Below, in pieces: positions 52,446-61,412 of a stretch of 64,000 bases of DNA. The notes under the pieces were generated by a model. It was not told where the DNA came from. It saw only the letters and a list, made by a program, of their open reading frames with translations, and made no database searches. Every line of letters starts with the position of its first letter. Position 1 is the stretch's first letter. The position numbers were made by a program, and so were the translations under genes. This DNA is from Planomicrobium sp. CPCC 101110 (GTDB lineage: Bacteria; Bacillota; Bacilli; Bacillales_A; Planococcaceae), in assembly GCF_007859395.1 (NCBI RefSeq), contig NZ_VOHD01000008.1:62001-126000 (forward strand), read 5' to 3'.

Positions 52446-52946
52446 AAAAGCACCCCTCATTTCCGCCAAATTATATATTTCATTATAGATTGATTCTATT
52501 CTGAAAACTATAACTTTTTAGCAGCAGAAGCACCTCTCCATGAAATCCAGTGCTCAGCTTCTCATAGACATGCAGTCCGCTGACTGCATATCTTTGCTTT
52601 TTGTTGAGTTTTCGCTTCTGAAGATGGCAAAAGTTTCTGGCACACCGGATGGTGCTGGTCCGCTTGGCATTCCTTGGCACGAAGCATTCTTCCGTTTTTC
52701 TTATCTTCAACCATGTCAATATGCCTATTCCGTCGTCTATTGCATCATGTAGCAATAGGAAAAGTTCCGAATGATAAACCTCTTTTCTTTTTTATAGAAA
52801 AAACTGAAAACGCTACTCCTTCAAAGATTATGAAGGCTCCTGAATATAGCAGAACCTCTTTTAATTTTGACTCTATTTGCTCAAATGATTAAAATAAGAA
52901 TATGTATTACTTTCTATGAAAATTTAACTACAAAGGAGCAGCAAAA
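52446..52946. other. Intergenic region between XRE gene and RsbR paralogue
   Basis: No supported gene over 500 bases. It holds the promoter of the XRE gene, a small hairpin ATGCAGTC-CGCT-GACTGCAT at 52570-52589 followed by T-rich sequence, and the promoter of the rsbR-like gene. A 90-codon minus-strand frame here has no ribosome binding site. Confidence 0.5.
52867..52895 (+). promoter_or_regulatory. Sigma-A promoter of the rsbR paralogue
   Basis: TTGACT, 17-bp spacer, TAAAAT, about 50 bases before the start codon; near-consensus. Confidence 0.7.
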
Positions 52947-53771
52947 ATGGCAGAGGCAATACAAAATTCTGTAGATATTAAATCTTTCTTCGAGAAATAC
53001 CAAGAAGCATTTGATGAAAAATTATTAGCTGAAGCGGTTAATGTAAAAGACCGTATCGATGAAATCCTTGCTATCGGCAATATTGATTTGGTGGCAAATG
53101 CCCATAAATTGGTTGTATATATCATTGATGGCAATGAAGAAGACTTGGGTCTGTTCGCAAAACAAGAGGGAATTGCGTGGGCGACCCATTCCATGGAGCT
53201 GTCATTCAAATTGGAATGGGTCCAGGCTATCCGCCGTACTCTATGGACATTCATCCAACAGTATAACGATGCCAAAGAAAACAGAGTGGGATTTGACTTT
53301 TTCCGCATGGAAAAGGACATCAACTCTCGCGTTGACGCATTTTTAACTACGTTTTTCATCAATTATTCTACATATAAAGATGCTTTGCTTCTTGCCCATC
53401 GTGAAATGGTGGAAAACTTATCTGTCCCGATCATCCCGATCAATACTTCCGTCTGCATTCTTCCGCTTATTGGATCAGTGGATTCGTTCCGCACATCGAT
53501 TCTCGAAGAAAAAGTTTTGATGGAAATCGGCAGATCCCGCATCCAGACATTGATCATGGATTTGTCTGGCATCGCTGATATGGAGCAAGAAGTGATTTAC
53601 CATTTGATGAAAATTATCGATGGCACGTCAATGATGGGCTGCAGAACCGTCATTACAGGTTTGCGCGCTGAAGTTGTCCGGAAAATGATCCATCTGGACC
53701 TCTCTTTCGACCCAAAAACGCAAACGCTTGGCACTTTGCAGCAAGCCTTAAAAGAATATCTGGTGGTTTAA
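52947..53771 (+). CDS. RsbR-paralogue STAS stressosome protein
   Basis: A 274-residue stressosome component. The N-terminal half (about 1-135) is a globin-like/non-heme sensing domain typical of RsbR paralogues; residues 155-272 form the STAS domain (VPIIPINTSVCILPLIGSVDSFRTS, then LIMDLSGIADMEQEV and GCRTVITGLRAEVV). RsbR proteins present RsbT and react to environmental or nutrient stress to set sigma-B. At the positions of the two phosphothreonines of RsbRA the local motifs are GSVDSFRT and DLSGIADME, so the first site is Ser or the nearby Thr and the second seems altered. CAAAGGAGC precedes the ATG. Single gene. Confidence 0.88.
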   Translation: MAEAIQNSVDIKSFFEKYQEAFDEKLLAEAVNVKDRIDEILAIGNIDLVANAHKLVVYIIDGNEEDLGLFAKQEGIAWATHSMELSFKLEWVQAIRRTLWTFIQQYNDAKENRVGFDFFRMEKDINSRVDAFLTTFFINYSTYKDALLLAHREMVENLSVPIIPINTSVCILPLIGSVDSFRTSILEEKVLMEIGRSRIQTLIMDLSGIADMEQEVIYHLMKIIDGTSMMGCRTVITGLRAEVVRKMIHLDLSFDPKTQTLGTLQQALKEYLVV

Positions 53772-53777
53772 GAACAT

Positions 53778-53809
53778 AAAAAAAGCGGCAGGATAACCTG
53801 CTGCTTTTT
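53778..53809 (+). terminator. Terminator after the rsbR paralogue
   Basis: A-run, stem AGC(G/A)GCAGG / CCTGCTGCT, loop ATAA, T-run. Confidence 0.85.
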
Positions 53810-53904
53810 CATTTCCTTTATGCATACGTTTTTCTCGGTAAGATCTACTGGAATTTCCCGGCGCCCCTGGCGAGAAAAGCTGGCTTGACCAGGAAAATGG
53901 CCGG

Positions 53905-54630
53905 TTATCGGCTTTTATATCTGTCCCAAAAAGCATCGGCCATGGCTTCATAGCCTTCGCGATTTGGATGGATATCGGCTGCATTCGGCAACTTGTCTAT
54001 GGCATTTTCACCGAATTCCTCATCTACTGGGACAAATTTTGCTTCCTGTTGCTCCGCAACCCCCTCCAGTATTTCATTGAGCCGATCCAGCTGATCCTCA
54101 AGTTCCGCTTTTTGGTTATCTTGAAGATGGGGAAAGGGAAAATAATAACCCAGCACATATATATCGGCAACCGGCGCTTGTTTTCTCAATTCCGCCAGCA
54201 TAGTTTCCATGTTTATACGGACATCGTCGAGCTTTTCTTCCGCTTGGCTTCTATCAAAGCCCAATTCCCCGCTGGCCGGATCTACCCGCACCAAGCGAAG
54301 AAGGTCATTCGCTCCAGCGGAAATGGTGATAAGATCCGCTGTCTGCACTGTTTCTTTTGCATTTTCGGTCTCCAGCTGCTTGAGTATATCGTCAGTTGTA
54401 TACCCTGGAACCGCCAGCTCTTTCGTATACTTTTCCAATTGTTCTTGGCTTTCAAGTTCTTCGGCAATCAGATCCGCATAGCCGGCATCGATTTCCGAGT
54501 ATGGGGTCTGCCCTGCCGCCAAAGAATCCCCAAGAGCAACGTAATCGACTGTGGAATCGATTTCCTGCTGTCCGCATGCCGCCGTGCCAAATAGAAGGAT
54601 GACCGTTAACACCGCTCTTTTCTTTATCAC
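53905..54630 (-). CDS. SGNH/GDSL hydrolase lipoprotein
   Basis: A 241-residue lipoprotein (lipobox TAAC, C19) with an SGNH fold. Catalytic blocks: the nucleophile S36 in YVALGDSLAAG, N108 in ISAGANDLL, and D219 with H221 in DIHPNREGY. It probably removes acyl or acetyl groups from wall polymers, lipids or peptides outside the membrane. The start is GTG at 54630 with GAGAGGTGG upstream; the longer frame with ATG 54693 lacks both a site and a good signal peptide. Single gene. Confidence 0.9.
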   Translation of the reverse strand: MIKKRAVLTVILLFGTAACGQQEIDSTVDYVALGDSLAAGQTPYSEIDAGYADLIAEELESQEQLEKYTKELAVPGYTTDDILKQLETENAKETVQTADLITISAGANDLLRLVRVDPASGELGFDRSQAEEKLDDVRINMETMLAELRKQAPVADIYVLGYYFPFPHLQDNQKAELEDQLDRLNEILEGVAEQQEAKFVPVDEEFGENAIDKLPNAADIHPNREGYEAMADAFWDRYKSR

Positions 54631-54874
54631 GCTTCCACCTCTCCACTTTCTAGGGTTCCATATTCTTTCTCCAAACAACTTTGAATAATTCATGCAATTT
54701 AGTTACAATTAAATATACATACCCAGAAAATTCAAGAAATACGCCACAACGCTATATCAGGATAGGCAGTGATACCAGGTTCTTCCTGCTTGAGGGCTAA
54801 TTTGTTTTTTCCATTTTAACTTCCTTACTTTTAGACTCCGCTAACTTGAAAATTGCACAAAAGGGGGATGCCCA

Positions 54875-56095
54875 TTGGATCCGTTAGAAATTCTTGAAAA
54901 CTTGCATAAAGTCCGCCCTGCCTTCCAACCCATTATAAGTGCAGTAAAGCATGATGTTATCGGCTACGAAGTGCTTGGCCGTTATCAGTGTGAAAATGGC
55001 CAATGGACCAGTTTGGGCGATTTTTTCCATGATGGTGATGTTCCGGATGAATATAAAACCGAAGTTGATCAGCATATCTTGCATTTGGCGATCACAAAAA
55101 TGCTTGAAGAAAAAAATGAAGGCTCGCTCTTCATCAACCGCAACGCCAAACAGCTGCTTATAAACAGCGGCGAAGATTTTTTGCAGACCTTAAAAGCCTA
55201 CGAGAAAAAAGGCTTTGCGATGAACCGGATTGTACTGGAAATCACAGAACATGATTTTGATGAAGATTTTGGTGTACTGGAACATTTGTTGATTTATTAC
55301 AAAACGTATGGGATTCAAATTGCAGTGGACCATGTCGGTGCGAAAAGCTCGAATATCGACCGCATCCGGCAGCTTAAGCCCCATATACTCAAAATCGATA
55401 CGAGCATTGTTCGCCACCATAACCCGGAAGTATTTCAGGACATCATTTATTCCTTATCTGTTTTAGCTCGGCGAATCGGCGCGAAATTATCTTATGAAAA
55501 TATCGAAGACAATCATCAGCTCTATTTTGCCTGGAAGCACGGCGGCCATTATTACCAAGGATTCTATTTGGCGCATCCTGATTTCGGCTTTTTGTCGACC
55601 AATTCACTGGCGGTCAATGTAGGTGAAAAAGTGAAGGCGTTTGTGCAGCTGGAAAAATCCCGCGTTGAAGGGCGTTTGGCATTTACCCTTTCCTGTGAGG
55701 AGAAAGTCAAAAAACTGTTAAATCAGTGGCAAGGGCCTGAAACGGCCGATTCTTTCATAGAAGCGGTGAAAAATTCGTTCAATGAGGAAAGCTTCCGTAT
55801 ATACGTATGCGACAGCAACGGACAGCAAATTTCTTCAAACTTCAGGAAACGGCTTCAGTCGTGGGAAGTGGAAAAGGACCAGCATGGTTCCCATTGGGCG
55901 TTCCGCCCATATTTCCTGGAAAATACGATGCATATGAAAACATGGAACAAAGGAATATTGTCTGATACATATTCGGATATCGAGACCGGCGAAATGGTGC
56001 GCACATTCAGCTATCCATTATCTGACCAGTATTTCTTGTTCATTGACATCAGTTATTCCTTGCTGTTGGAAAACGATTATTTGTATTTCCAGTAA
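54875..56095 (+). CDS. ykuI: YkuI-type EAL-domain protein with C-terminal PAS-like domain
   Basis: A 406-residue protein matching YkuI in length and layout: EAL domain at about 1-245 and a PAS-like YkuI C-terminal domain at about 250-400. EVLGR (E32-R36) is kept, but the usual DD of the metal site reads DH (IAVDHVGAK), and the 'EGVE' site reads YENIE. B. subtilis YkuI binds c-di-GMP but was inactive as a phosphodiesterase in vitro, so this protein may be a c-di-GMP receptor rather than an enzyme. Start is TTG at 54875 with AAGGGGGATG upstream. It is a single gene. Confidence 0.9.
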   Translation: MDPLEILENLHKVRPAFQPIISAVKHDVIGYEVLGRYQCENGQWTSLGDFFHDGDVPDEYKTEVDQHILHLAITKMLEEKNEGSLFINRNAKQLLINSGEDFLQTLKAYEKKGFAMNRIVLEITEHDFDEDFGVLEHLLIYYKTYGIQIAVDHVGAKSSNIDRIRQLKPHILKIDTSIVRHHNPEVFQDIIYSLSVLARRIGAKLSYENIEDNHQLYFAWKHGGHYYQGFYLAHPDFGFLSTNSLAVNVGEKVKAFVQLEKSRVEGRLAFTLSCEEKVKKLLNQWQGPETADSFIEAVKNSFNEESFRIYVCDSNGQQISSNFRKRLQSWEVEKDQHGSHWAFRPYFLENTMHMKTWNKGILSDTYSDIETGEMVRTFSYPLSDQYFLFIDISYSLLLENDYLYFQ

Positions 56096-56104
56096 GAAGA
56101 CATG

Positions 56105-56149
56105 AAAGAGGTACAAGGGAAATCACTCGGTTTCCTCTGTACCTCTTTT
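56105..56149. terminator. Bidirectional terminator
   Basis: AAAGAGGTACA...TGTACCTCTTT stem with inner GGGAAA/TTTCC pairing, between ykuI and the convergent xylF-like gene. Confidence 0.85.
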
Positions 56150-57248
56150 ATCTTTCTTCTGATCCATAGACATCTTTTTTTGAATGGAAGCCGTCCGCAA
56201 TGATGGTATCTTCAATATTCGCCTTATCCACCGCCACAGGAGGCAATAAAACGGCCGGCACTTCCACCTTTCCATTGTTGATCTTTTGTTCTGTTTCTAC
56301 GCTCCCGCCTTTTGCCAGGCGGACCACAAGCTCTGCAGACTCTTTGGTCAGCAATTTGATTGGCTTATATACGGTCATGGTTTGGGTGCCTTCCACAATG
56401 CTGCGTACACCAGCCAATTCTGCGTCTTGGCCGGCAACCGGAATTTCGCCCGCCAGCCCTTTTGCTTCAAGTGCCTTTATAACGCCTGCTGCCGTAGCAT
56501 CGTTGGCTGCAATGACAGCGTCAATCCGGCCGCCATTCGCTTCAAGTGCATCCATCATATTCTCCTCTGCACTTGCTGGCGACCAATCTTTTGTCCATTG
56601 GTCATAAGCGACCGTAATCTTTCCGCTGTCAATAAACGGCTGCAAGACGTTGAAAACGCCCTTTTTCAATAGATGGGCATTGTTGTCCGTGTCAGCACCG
56701 CCAATATAAACATAGTTCCCTTCCGGTACCAGCCTGGTCATGGCCTTTGCCTGCAGTTCCCCCACTTTTTCATTGTCAAATGAAACATACAAATCAACAT
56801 CGGCATTTTTGATCAAGCGGTCATAAGCAATAACCTTAATACCCGCTTTATGGGCTTTATGGACAATAGCTGCAATGGCTTCGGCATTATGGGGCACCAC
56901 AACCAAGAGATCCACGCCTTCATCGATTAAGGTTTCCGCTTGGGAAATTTGCAAAGCGTCATCTCCACTTGCTGCCATTATTTCAATTTCCGCCCCCAAC
57001 GCTTCCACTTCTTTTTTGAACAAATCCCTGTCTTTCAACCAGCGCTCTTCCAGCAGGGTATCCATGGAAAAGCCGATTTTTATCTTCTCTTCCGCCTCTC
57101 CAGCTTTTTTCACTTCAGTGGACGGTGTAGGGGAAATTTTCTGCTGAACTACTCGTTCACCTGTTCCGTCCTGCTCACATGCGGAGGCACCAAGCATCAA
57201 CATCAGCAAAAACAGAGCAATTCTGCAACTGATCCAAAATCGTCCCAT
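56148..57248 (-). CDS. xylF: Sugar ABC transporter binding lipoprotein, XylF-like
   Basis: A 366-residue lipoprotein (lipobox near C24 after LMLGASAC) with a periplasmic-binding-protein type 1 domain. The text KIKIGFSMDTLLEERWLKDRDLF, VIAYDRLI, DLYVSFDNEKVGELQAKAM and IAANDATAAGVIKALEAKGL follows E. coli XylF closely, so D-xylose is the likely ligand. It lies 20 bases downstream of the response regulator gene at the end of a sensory operon, while the matching ATPase and permease genes lie upstream at 61.4-64 kb. I chose the ATG at 57248 with AAAGGGGAG upstream. Confidence 0.9.
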   Translation of the reverse strand: MGRFWISCRIALFLLMLMLGASACEQDGTGERVVQQKISPTPSTEVKKAGEAEEKIKIGFSMDTLLEERWLKDRDLFKKEVEALGAEIEIMAASGDDALQISQAETLIDEGVDLLVVVPHNAEAIAAIVHKAHKAGIKVIAYDRLIKNADVDLYVSFDNEKVGELQAKAMTRLVPEGNYVYIGGADTDNNAHLLKKGVFNVLQPFIDSGKITVAYDQWTKDWSPASAEENMMDALEANGGRIDAVIAANDATAAGVIKALEAKGLAGEIPVAGQDAELAGVRSIVEGTQTMTVYKPIKLLTKESAELVVRLAKGGSVETEQKINNGKVEVPAVLLPPVAVDKANIEDTIIADGFHSKKDVYGSEER

Positions 57249-57267
57249 CGGGCTCTCCCCTTTTTTG

Positions 57268-58827
57268 TCAATTGTCCCCAACGGGTAAACTTTTTTTGCT
57301 TAAAAGTGTTCTCCGATACTCTTTAGGCGAAACTGCCGCTATTTTCTTGAAGACCTTGCTAAAGTAGTTGGGTTCATGATAACCGACTTCAAATGTGATT
57401 TCTTTAATGCTTTTCTCTGGGTCTCCAAGCAGTTTTTTCGCTTTTTCGATCCGGCATTCTGTCAGAAAATCAATGTAATTGACGCCCAGCTTTTCCTTGA
57501 ACATTTTGCTGATATATATCGGACTGAGCTTCACTTTCTGCGCCAGTGCTTCCAATGAAATATCTTGATGGGAGTGCTCCATGATATACTGCTTGATCTG
57601 GTAAATGGTATCAGTTTCGAGATCGCCGTAATGGGCGAAATAATGCTGCTTCATGCGTTCCAGCAAACGGCTGGTTTCCTGGCGGAGCTGCCAGTAATTC
57701 TGCGCCTGAAAAGAAAACAGCGGCTTCTCTGTCTCAATGCCGATTTCATCCATAACCCTGGAGACGATCCACAGCAATTCCAGCACACGCTGCTGCGTCT
57801 GCAGGAGGTCCGCTCTTTCCGTTTCATAGCATTGAATCAAATCAAGAGCATGAAGATCGACTTGCTCCCATTCCCCGAGACGGATCTGGTCGAACAGCTC
57901 TTTTTCCCCGAGCTTTGCCAAATGCCCGCACCGAGCAGTTCCTACAGCCGGTACATCCGAATAGAATCGGTATTTCACCGGAAGGCTCGAATCCATCGTC
58001 GCAATCAAAGACTCCTGGTAAGACTGCCTAATTTGGCCAAGCGAACCGCACACGTTCCCAATTCCGATAAACCAGCCGGTTTCGCCATCCAATTTCGCAA
58101 CGGATAAAATTTCGTTCGCCAAGGAAACACCTTGCGAGCGGAATGATTCCCCCGCTTCCCGGAATACGATGATAGGAAGCTGGCGGCCATACAAAGCACC
58201 GACCCATCCGCTTTTAGATTGGCGCACTTTTTCTTTGATTGCGGAATAATAGGCGCCCGAACCTTCAGCCAGCAATACGCTCATGACAAATTTTTCGTTT
58301 GTCGACTGGATATCGAGCATTTCAACCAACATATCCAAATGCACTTCATGGACATGGTCAAACAGCAATTGTGTAACAACGTCGGTCTCGACGAGTGTCA
58401 GCGCTTTTTGCAGCGCTTCTTTCTGGGACATGCTGACGGCCAATACCTTTTGTTCTTCTTCGTTCTGGTTCAGCACTTTCCCGACAGTCGCGATGATTTC
58501 ACTGGCCTTGCTCGGTTTCAGCAAATAGTCCTTGACGCCAAGCTTGATCGCCTGCCTCGCGTAGTCGAACGTATCAAAAGCCGTCACCATGACGAATTTG
58601 ATGGCGGGATGGTCGGCACTAATCTTTTCAACCGCCTCTAATCCGCTCATGCCGGGCATCTTAATATCCATTAAGATTAGATCCGGCTTGAATTTCCCGG
58701 CCAGCTCCACCGCAAGTTTACCGTTTTTTGATTGTTCGATGACGAGATCAGGATAGGCTTTCTGCAAAATCATCTGCAGCCCTTCACGCTCGATTTGTTC
58801 GTCATCCACAATTAGGAGTCTAGTCAT
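57268..58827 (-). CDS. Response regulator with AraC-type DNA-binding domain (YesN type)
   Basis: A 519-residue regulator. The receiver domain (1-120) has D54 as the phosphorylation site, with D8-D9 and K104 (KDYLLKPS) completing the acidic pocket. A long linker domain (about 130-400) leads to two AraC-type helix-turn-helix motifs (about 418-515, e.g. ISLEALAQKVKLSPIYISKMF and VGYHEPNYFSKVFKK). It pairs with the upstream YesM-type kinase; the genes overlap. I prefer the ATG at 58827, with 58836 possible. It probably activates the nearby sugar transporter genes. Confidence 0.93.
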   Translation of the reverse strand: MTRLLIVDDEQIEREGLQMILQKAYPDLVIEQSKNGKLAVELAGKFKPDLILMDIKMPGMSGLEAVEKISADHPAIKFVMVTAFDTFDYARQAIKLGVKDYLLKPSKASEIIATVGKVLNQNEEEQKVLAVSMSQKEALQKALTLVETDVVTQLLFDHVHEVHLDMLVEMLDIQSTNEKFVMSVLLAEGSGAYYSAIKEKVRQSKSGWVGALYGRQLPIIVFREAGESFRSQGVSLANEILSVAKLDGETGWFIGIGNVCGSLGQIRQSYQESLIATMDSSLPVKYRFYSDVPAVGTARCGHLAKLGEKELFDQIRLGEWEQVDLHALDLIQCYETERADLLQTQQRVLELLWIVSRVMDEIGIETEKPLFSFQAQNYWQLRQETSRLLERMKQHYFAHYGDLETDTIYQIKQYIMEHSHQDISLEALAQKVKLSPIYISKMFKEKLGVNYIDFLTECRIEKAKKLLGDPEKSIKEITFEVGYHEPNYFSKVFKKIAAVSPKEYRRTLLSKKSLPVGDN

Positions 58828-60268
58828 TTTCGTCATTTCTCCTCTTTTTCGGTATTTTCAGTTTCACGTTCGTACCTTTCCCTTGCATACTCTGGATTTC
58901 AATTACATCTTCCAGGCCATAGAAAAGCCGGAGCCTTTTTACGACATTGCTAAAACCGATTCCTGTCGACTGCCCTTCGGTTTGCTCAGAATCGCCTCCA
59001 AGAATTTGTGCAATTTTCTCTTGCACCATTCCTTGTCCATCATCCTCGATTTCAATTGTCACCAAGTTTTCGCTGTCCAAGATGCGAAACCAAATGTTGC
59101 CTCCGTCCTCTGAAGGCTCAATTGTATGAATGACGGCGTTTTCAATAATCGGCTGCAGCGTTAATCCTGGAATTTGCACGCTTAGAGATGCTTCGTCAAT
59201 TTCCATATGCAAATGCAGCCGCTCCGTGAATCTTGCTTTTTGGATTTCCATGTATTGTTTCAGAACAATCACTTCCTCATGCAGCGTCACCGGTTTGTCC
59301 AAACGTTTCAAGTTATAGCGAAGCAAGCCCGCCACACTTACAAGCAAATCGCTCGTTTCTTCCGCGCCTTCTAAATATGCTTTTTTTGACATGATGTTCA
59401 ATGTATTGAACAGGAAATGGGGATTGATCTGGTTTTGCAAGCTTTTCAGCTGGCTTTCCTTCAACAACAGCTTGTTTTGTTGAAGCTCCCGTTCAAGCTG
59501 CGCTTTTTCTTGAATTTCCAAAAACAAATTGTTGATGTTGACCCGCATCCGGTCAAATGTTTCCGCAAGAAAAGAAATTTCATCGTTGGATTCGACTTTG
59601 ATCGGCAGATCAAATCTGCCTTTTGCCAGCTCATTCGCTGATTGAGTCAACTTCTGGACAGGCTTGGTGATGCTTTTTGAAAACCAATAGGTCATCAACA
59701 ACAGTAAAAAGGTGATAAGCAAGAGCAGCCAGATTCCAAGCCGTTTCAGTTCGTTCGATTGCTCGATAACTTGCCGGTAAAGGCGTTCATATGTTTTCAA
59801 CTCGGTATCGATCAAAGTCAGCGTCGTTTCAGAAATGTAATTGGAGATGCGCGCCGCTTCGGAAAAATCATTTGTCGAGGCTTCAGTCTCCTGTTGTTTG
59901 TGATGCATAAGCGACCGGTCTGCTGTTTCTGTCAAACTGTCGATCAAATTCATGTAATTTGCCATCGCAAATTCATTGTCCTTATTTTTCAAGATGAGAA
60001 TCTCGCCTTTCGCATCTTGGACATTCGCTTTGCTGGCATCTACTTGAGTTAAATTCGCCTCAGAAGGCTGAAGCAAATAATCATTCAAATCGGTTATAAG
60101 GTCTTGGCTCGCAACCGTCACTTCGTTCAAACTTAAATAACGCTGCAAAATAGCATTATACTGGTCCTGCGTTTTTTGATTGTAATAAGTCAAGGCAATC
60201 CAAATAATCGCCATGATGAACAATACAACTAAGGTAAGCGACCATATCTTCTTCTGGATTCTATTCAT
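58820..60268 (-). CDS. Sensor histidine kinase, YesM/LytS type
   Basis: A 482-residue membrane kinase. TM1 is at about 9-29, an extracellular helical sensing region at 30-175, TM2 at about 178-198, HAMP at about 197-250, then the His-kinase domain with H284 in NQINPHFLFNTLN and the ATPase region (IENAVIH, EIEDDGQGM, GIGFSN). The start ATG overlaps the stop of the upstream sugar-binding sensor as ATGA. The extracellular part probably touches that sensor, as in XylFII-LytS systems. The phosphate acceptor is the downstream AraC-type regulator. Confidence 0.93.
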   Translation of the reverse strand: MNRIQKKIWSLTLVVLFIMAIIWIALTYYNQKTQDQYNAILQRYLSLNEVTVASQDLITDLNDYLLQPSEANLTQVDASKANVQDAKGEILILKNKDNEFAMANYMNLIDSLTETADRSLMHHKQQETEASTNDFSEAARISNYISETTLTLIDTELKTYERLYRQVIEQSNELKRLGIWLLLLITFLLLLMTYWFSKSITKPVQKLTQSANELAKGRFDLPIKVESNDEISFLAETFDRMRVNINNLFLEIQEKAQLERELQQNKLLLKESQLKSLQNQINPHFLFNTLNIMSKKAYLEGAEETSDLLVSVAGLLRYNLKRLDKPVTLHEEVIVLKQYMEIQKARFTERLHLHMEIDEASLSVQIPGLTLQPIIENAVIHTIEPSEDGGNIWFRILDSENLVTIEIEDDGQGMVQEKIAQILGGDSEQTEGQSTGIGFSNVVKRLRLFYGLEDVIEIQSMQGKGTNVKLKIPKKRRNDEND

Positions 60269-61242
60269 CGCGCTTCCTTCTCTTTCAGCATCCGGATATC
60301 GGTGAGATATCCTTCTTTATCAAAAGGAACCTCCTCATCCCTCAGCAACTTGATGATCAGCTCCGCACTGACATTGCCCATTGTTTTCGGTGATTGCCCA
60401 ATTATTCCATCCAGTTTTCCTTGCTCCAGCAGCTGCAAAGAATCAGATCCGTCATCAAATGAGTAAATATAATAAGGTTCAACTTGAAAGCGCTTACTAA
60501 TTTCCTGGACTATCACTCCTGTAAAATCGGCATTTACTGCAATAAAAGCTTCAGCATCCGGTTTTTGGTTCAGTACATCCTGAGTTGCAGAAATGATTTG
60601 TTCCCTTGAATCGGAGATCTCAACGTTGACAGCATGGATATCCGGATAGTCTTTTAATCCATCCTGTATGCCTTGGAGCCGCTGCTTTTGGTAATATTCC
60701 TGGTTGCTGTCACTCATTAATACGACTTCTCCAGCCGGTCCCATATCAGCCAATAGCTGCTTGGCAATCATCTGCCCGGCCAAATACTGGTCTGAGCCCA
60801 CATACGTTCTTCTTAAACTTTTTTCTATCGGCACATCATTCGCCACTGTGATAATCGGGATGTTATAAAAAGAAGCTTTGATTTTTGTTAACTCATTGAA
60901 CTCTTCAGAATCCATGCCTTGGACGATAATGCCATCCACTTTCGAATAAATCGCCACTTCAATTTTTTTCAAAAACTCATCTTGGTTGTTGCCGTAGCTG
61001 CCCCATACTTCCAGGCTAACGCCTTCTTTTTGCGCTTGTTCCCGGGCACCTTGGGCGACTTGATCCCAAAAAGGCGTATCCAGATTTTTGGTGATCAGAA
61101 TCAAGCGATGCTGATTTACAGGTTCGATGGCATGTTCAGGCATTTCCCAATTCGACCGAAAAACTTTTCCCGCTGACTGAAAGGTAAAATAAAAAAGGAC
61201 AAGACCTAAGAAACACAATAAAACTATGCCTGTTTTCCGCAA
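60265..61242 (-). CDS. Membrane-anchored sugar-binding sensor (XylFII-like)
   Basis: A 325-residue protein with a single N-terminal membrane anchor (residues about 5-24) and a periplasmic-binding-protein fold outside (LILITKNLDTPFWDQVAQGA, IIVQGMDSEEF, TYVGSDQYLAGQMIAKQLL, YSFDDGSDSL). There is no lipobox. I start at TTG 61242 because AAAGGGG lies 9 bases upstream; ATG codons further up have no site and add a poor sequence. It is the first gene of the sensor-kinase-regulator-XylF operon. By analogy with XylFII of Clostridium beijerinckii, it should bind a pentose outside and switch on the kinase. That is inference. Confidence 0.88.
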   Translation of the reverse strand: MRKTGIVLLCFLGLVLFYFTFQSAGKVFRSNWEMPEHAIEPVNQHRLILITKNLDTPFWDQVAQGAREQAQKEGVSLEVWGSYGNNQDEFLKKIEVAIYSKVDGIIVQGMDSEEFNELTKIKASFYNIPIITVANDVPIEKSLRRTYVGSDQYLAGQMIAKQLLADMGPAGEVVLMSDSNQEYYQKQRLQGIQDGLKDYPDIHAVNVEISDSREQIISATQDVLNQKPDAEAFIAVNADFTGVIVQEISKRFQVEPYYIYSFDDGSDSLQLLEQGKLDGIIGQSPKTMGNVSAELIIKLLRDEEVPFDKEGYLTDIRMLKEKEAR

Positions 61243-61279
61243 GTTGAGTGTCCCCTTTTTTGAATAATTAATTATTTTC

Positions 61280-61307
61280 ATCATACCACATGCTTTATCT
61301 TGCACAA
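61280..61307 (-). promoter_or_regulatory. Promoter of the three-component sugar-sensing operon
   Basis: Minus-strand TTGTGC, 16-bp spacer, TATGAT with an extended -10 TGG, about 40 bases before the TTG start codon. Confidence 0.55.
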
Positions 61308-61364
61308 GACCTTATTAGCCTTTTAGTCCTATTAATCCTTCGCAGTAAATTCAGATCGGATGCC

Positions 61365-61404
61365 AATAAAAAAACAGAAAGACCTTTTACCGCCTTTCTG
61401 TTTC
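61365..61404 (-). terminator. Terminator after the sugar permease gene
   Basis: Minus-strand stem AAACAGAAAG / CTTTCTGTTT followed by TTTT, separating the transporter transcript from the sensor operon. Confidence 0.8.
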
Positions 61405-61412
61405 TTTCCAAG

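Noticed and set aside
52483-52755. 90-codon minus-strand frame in the gap upstream of the rsbR paralogue
   Set aside because: No ribosome binding site, odd composition, no recognisable motif.
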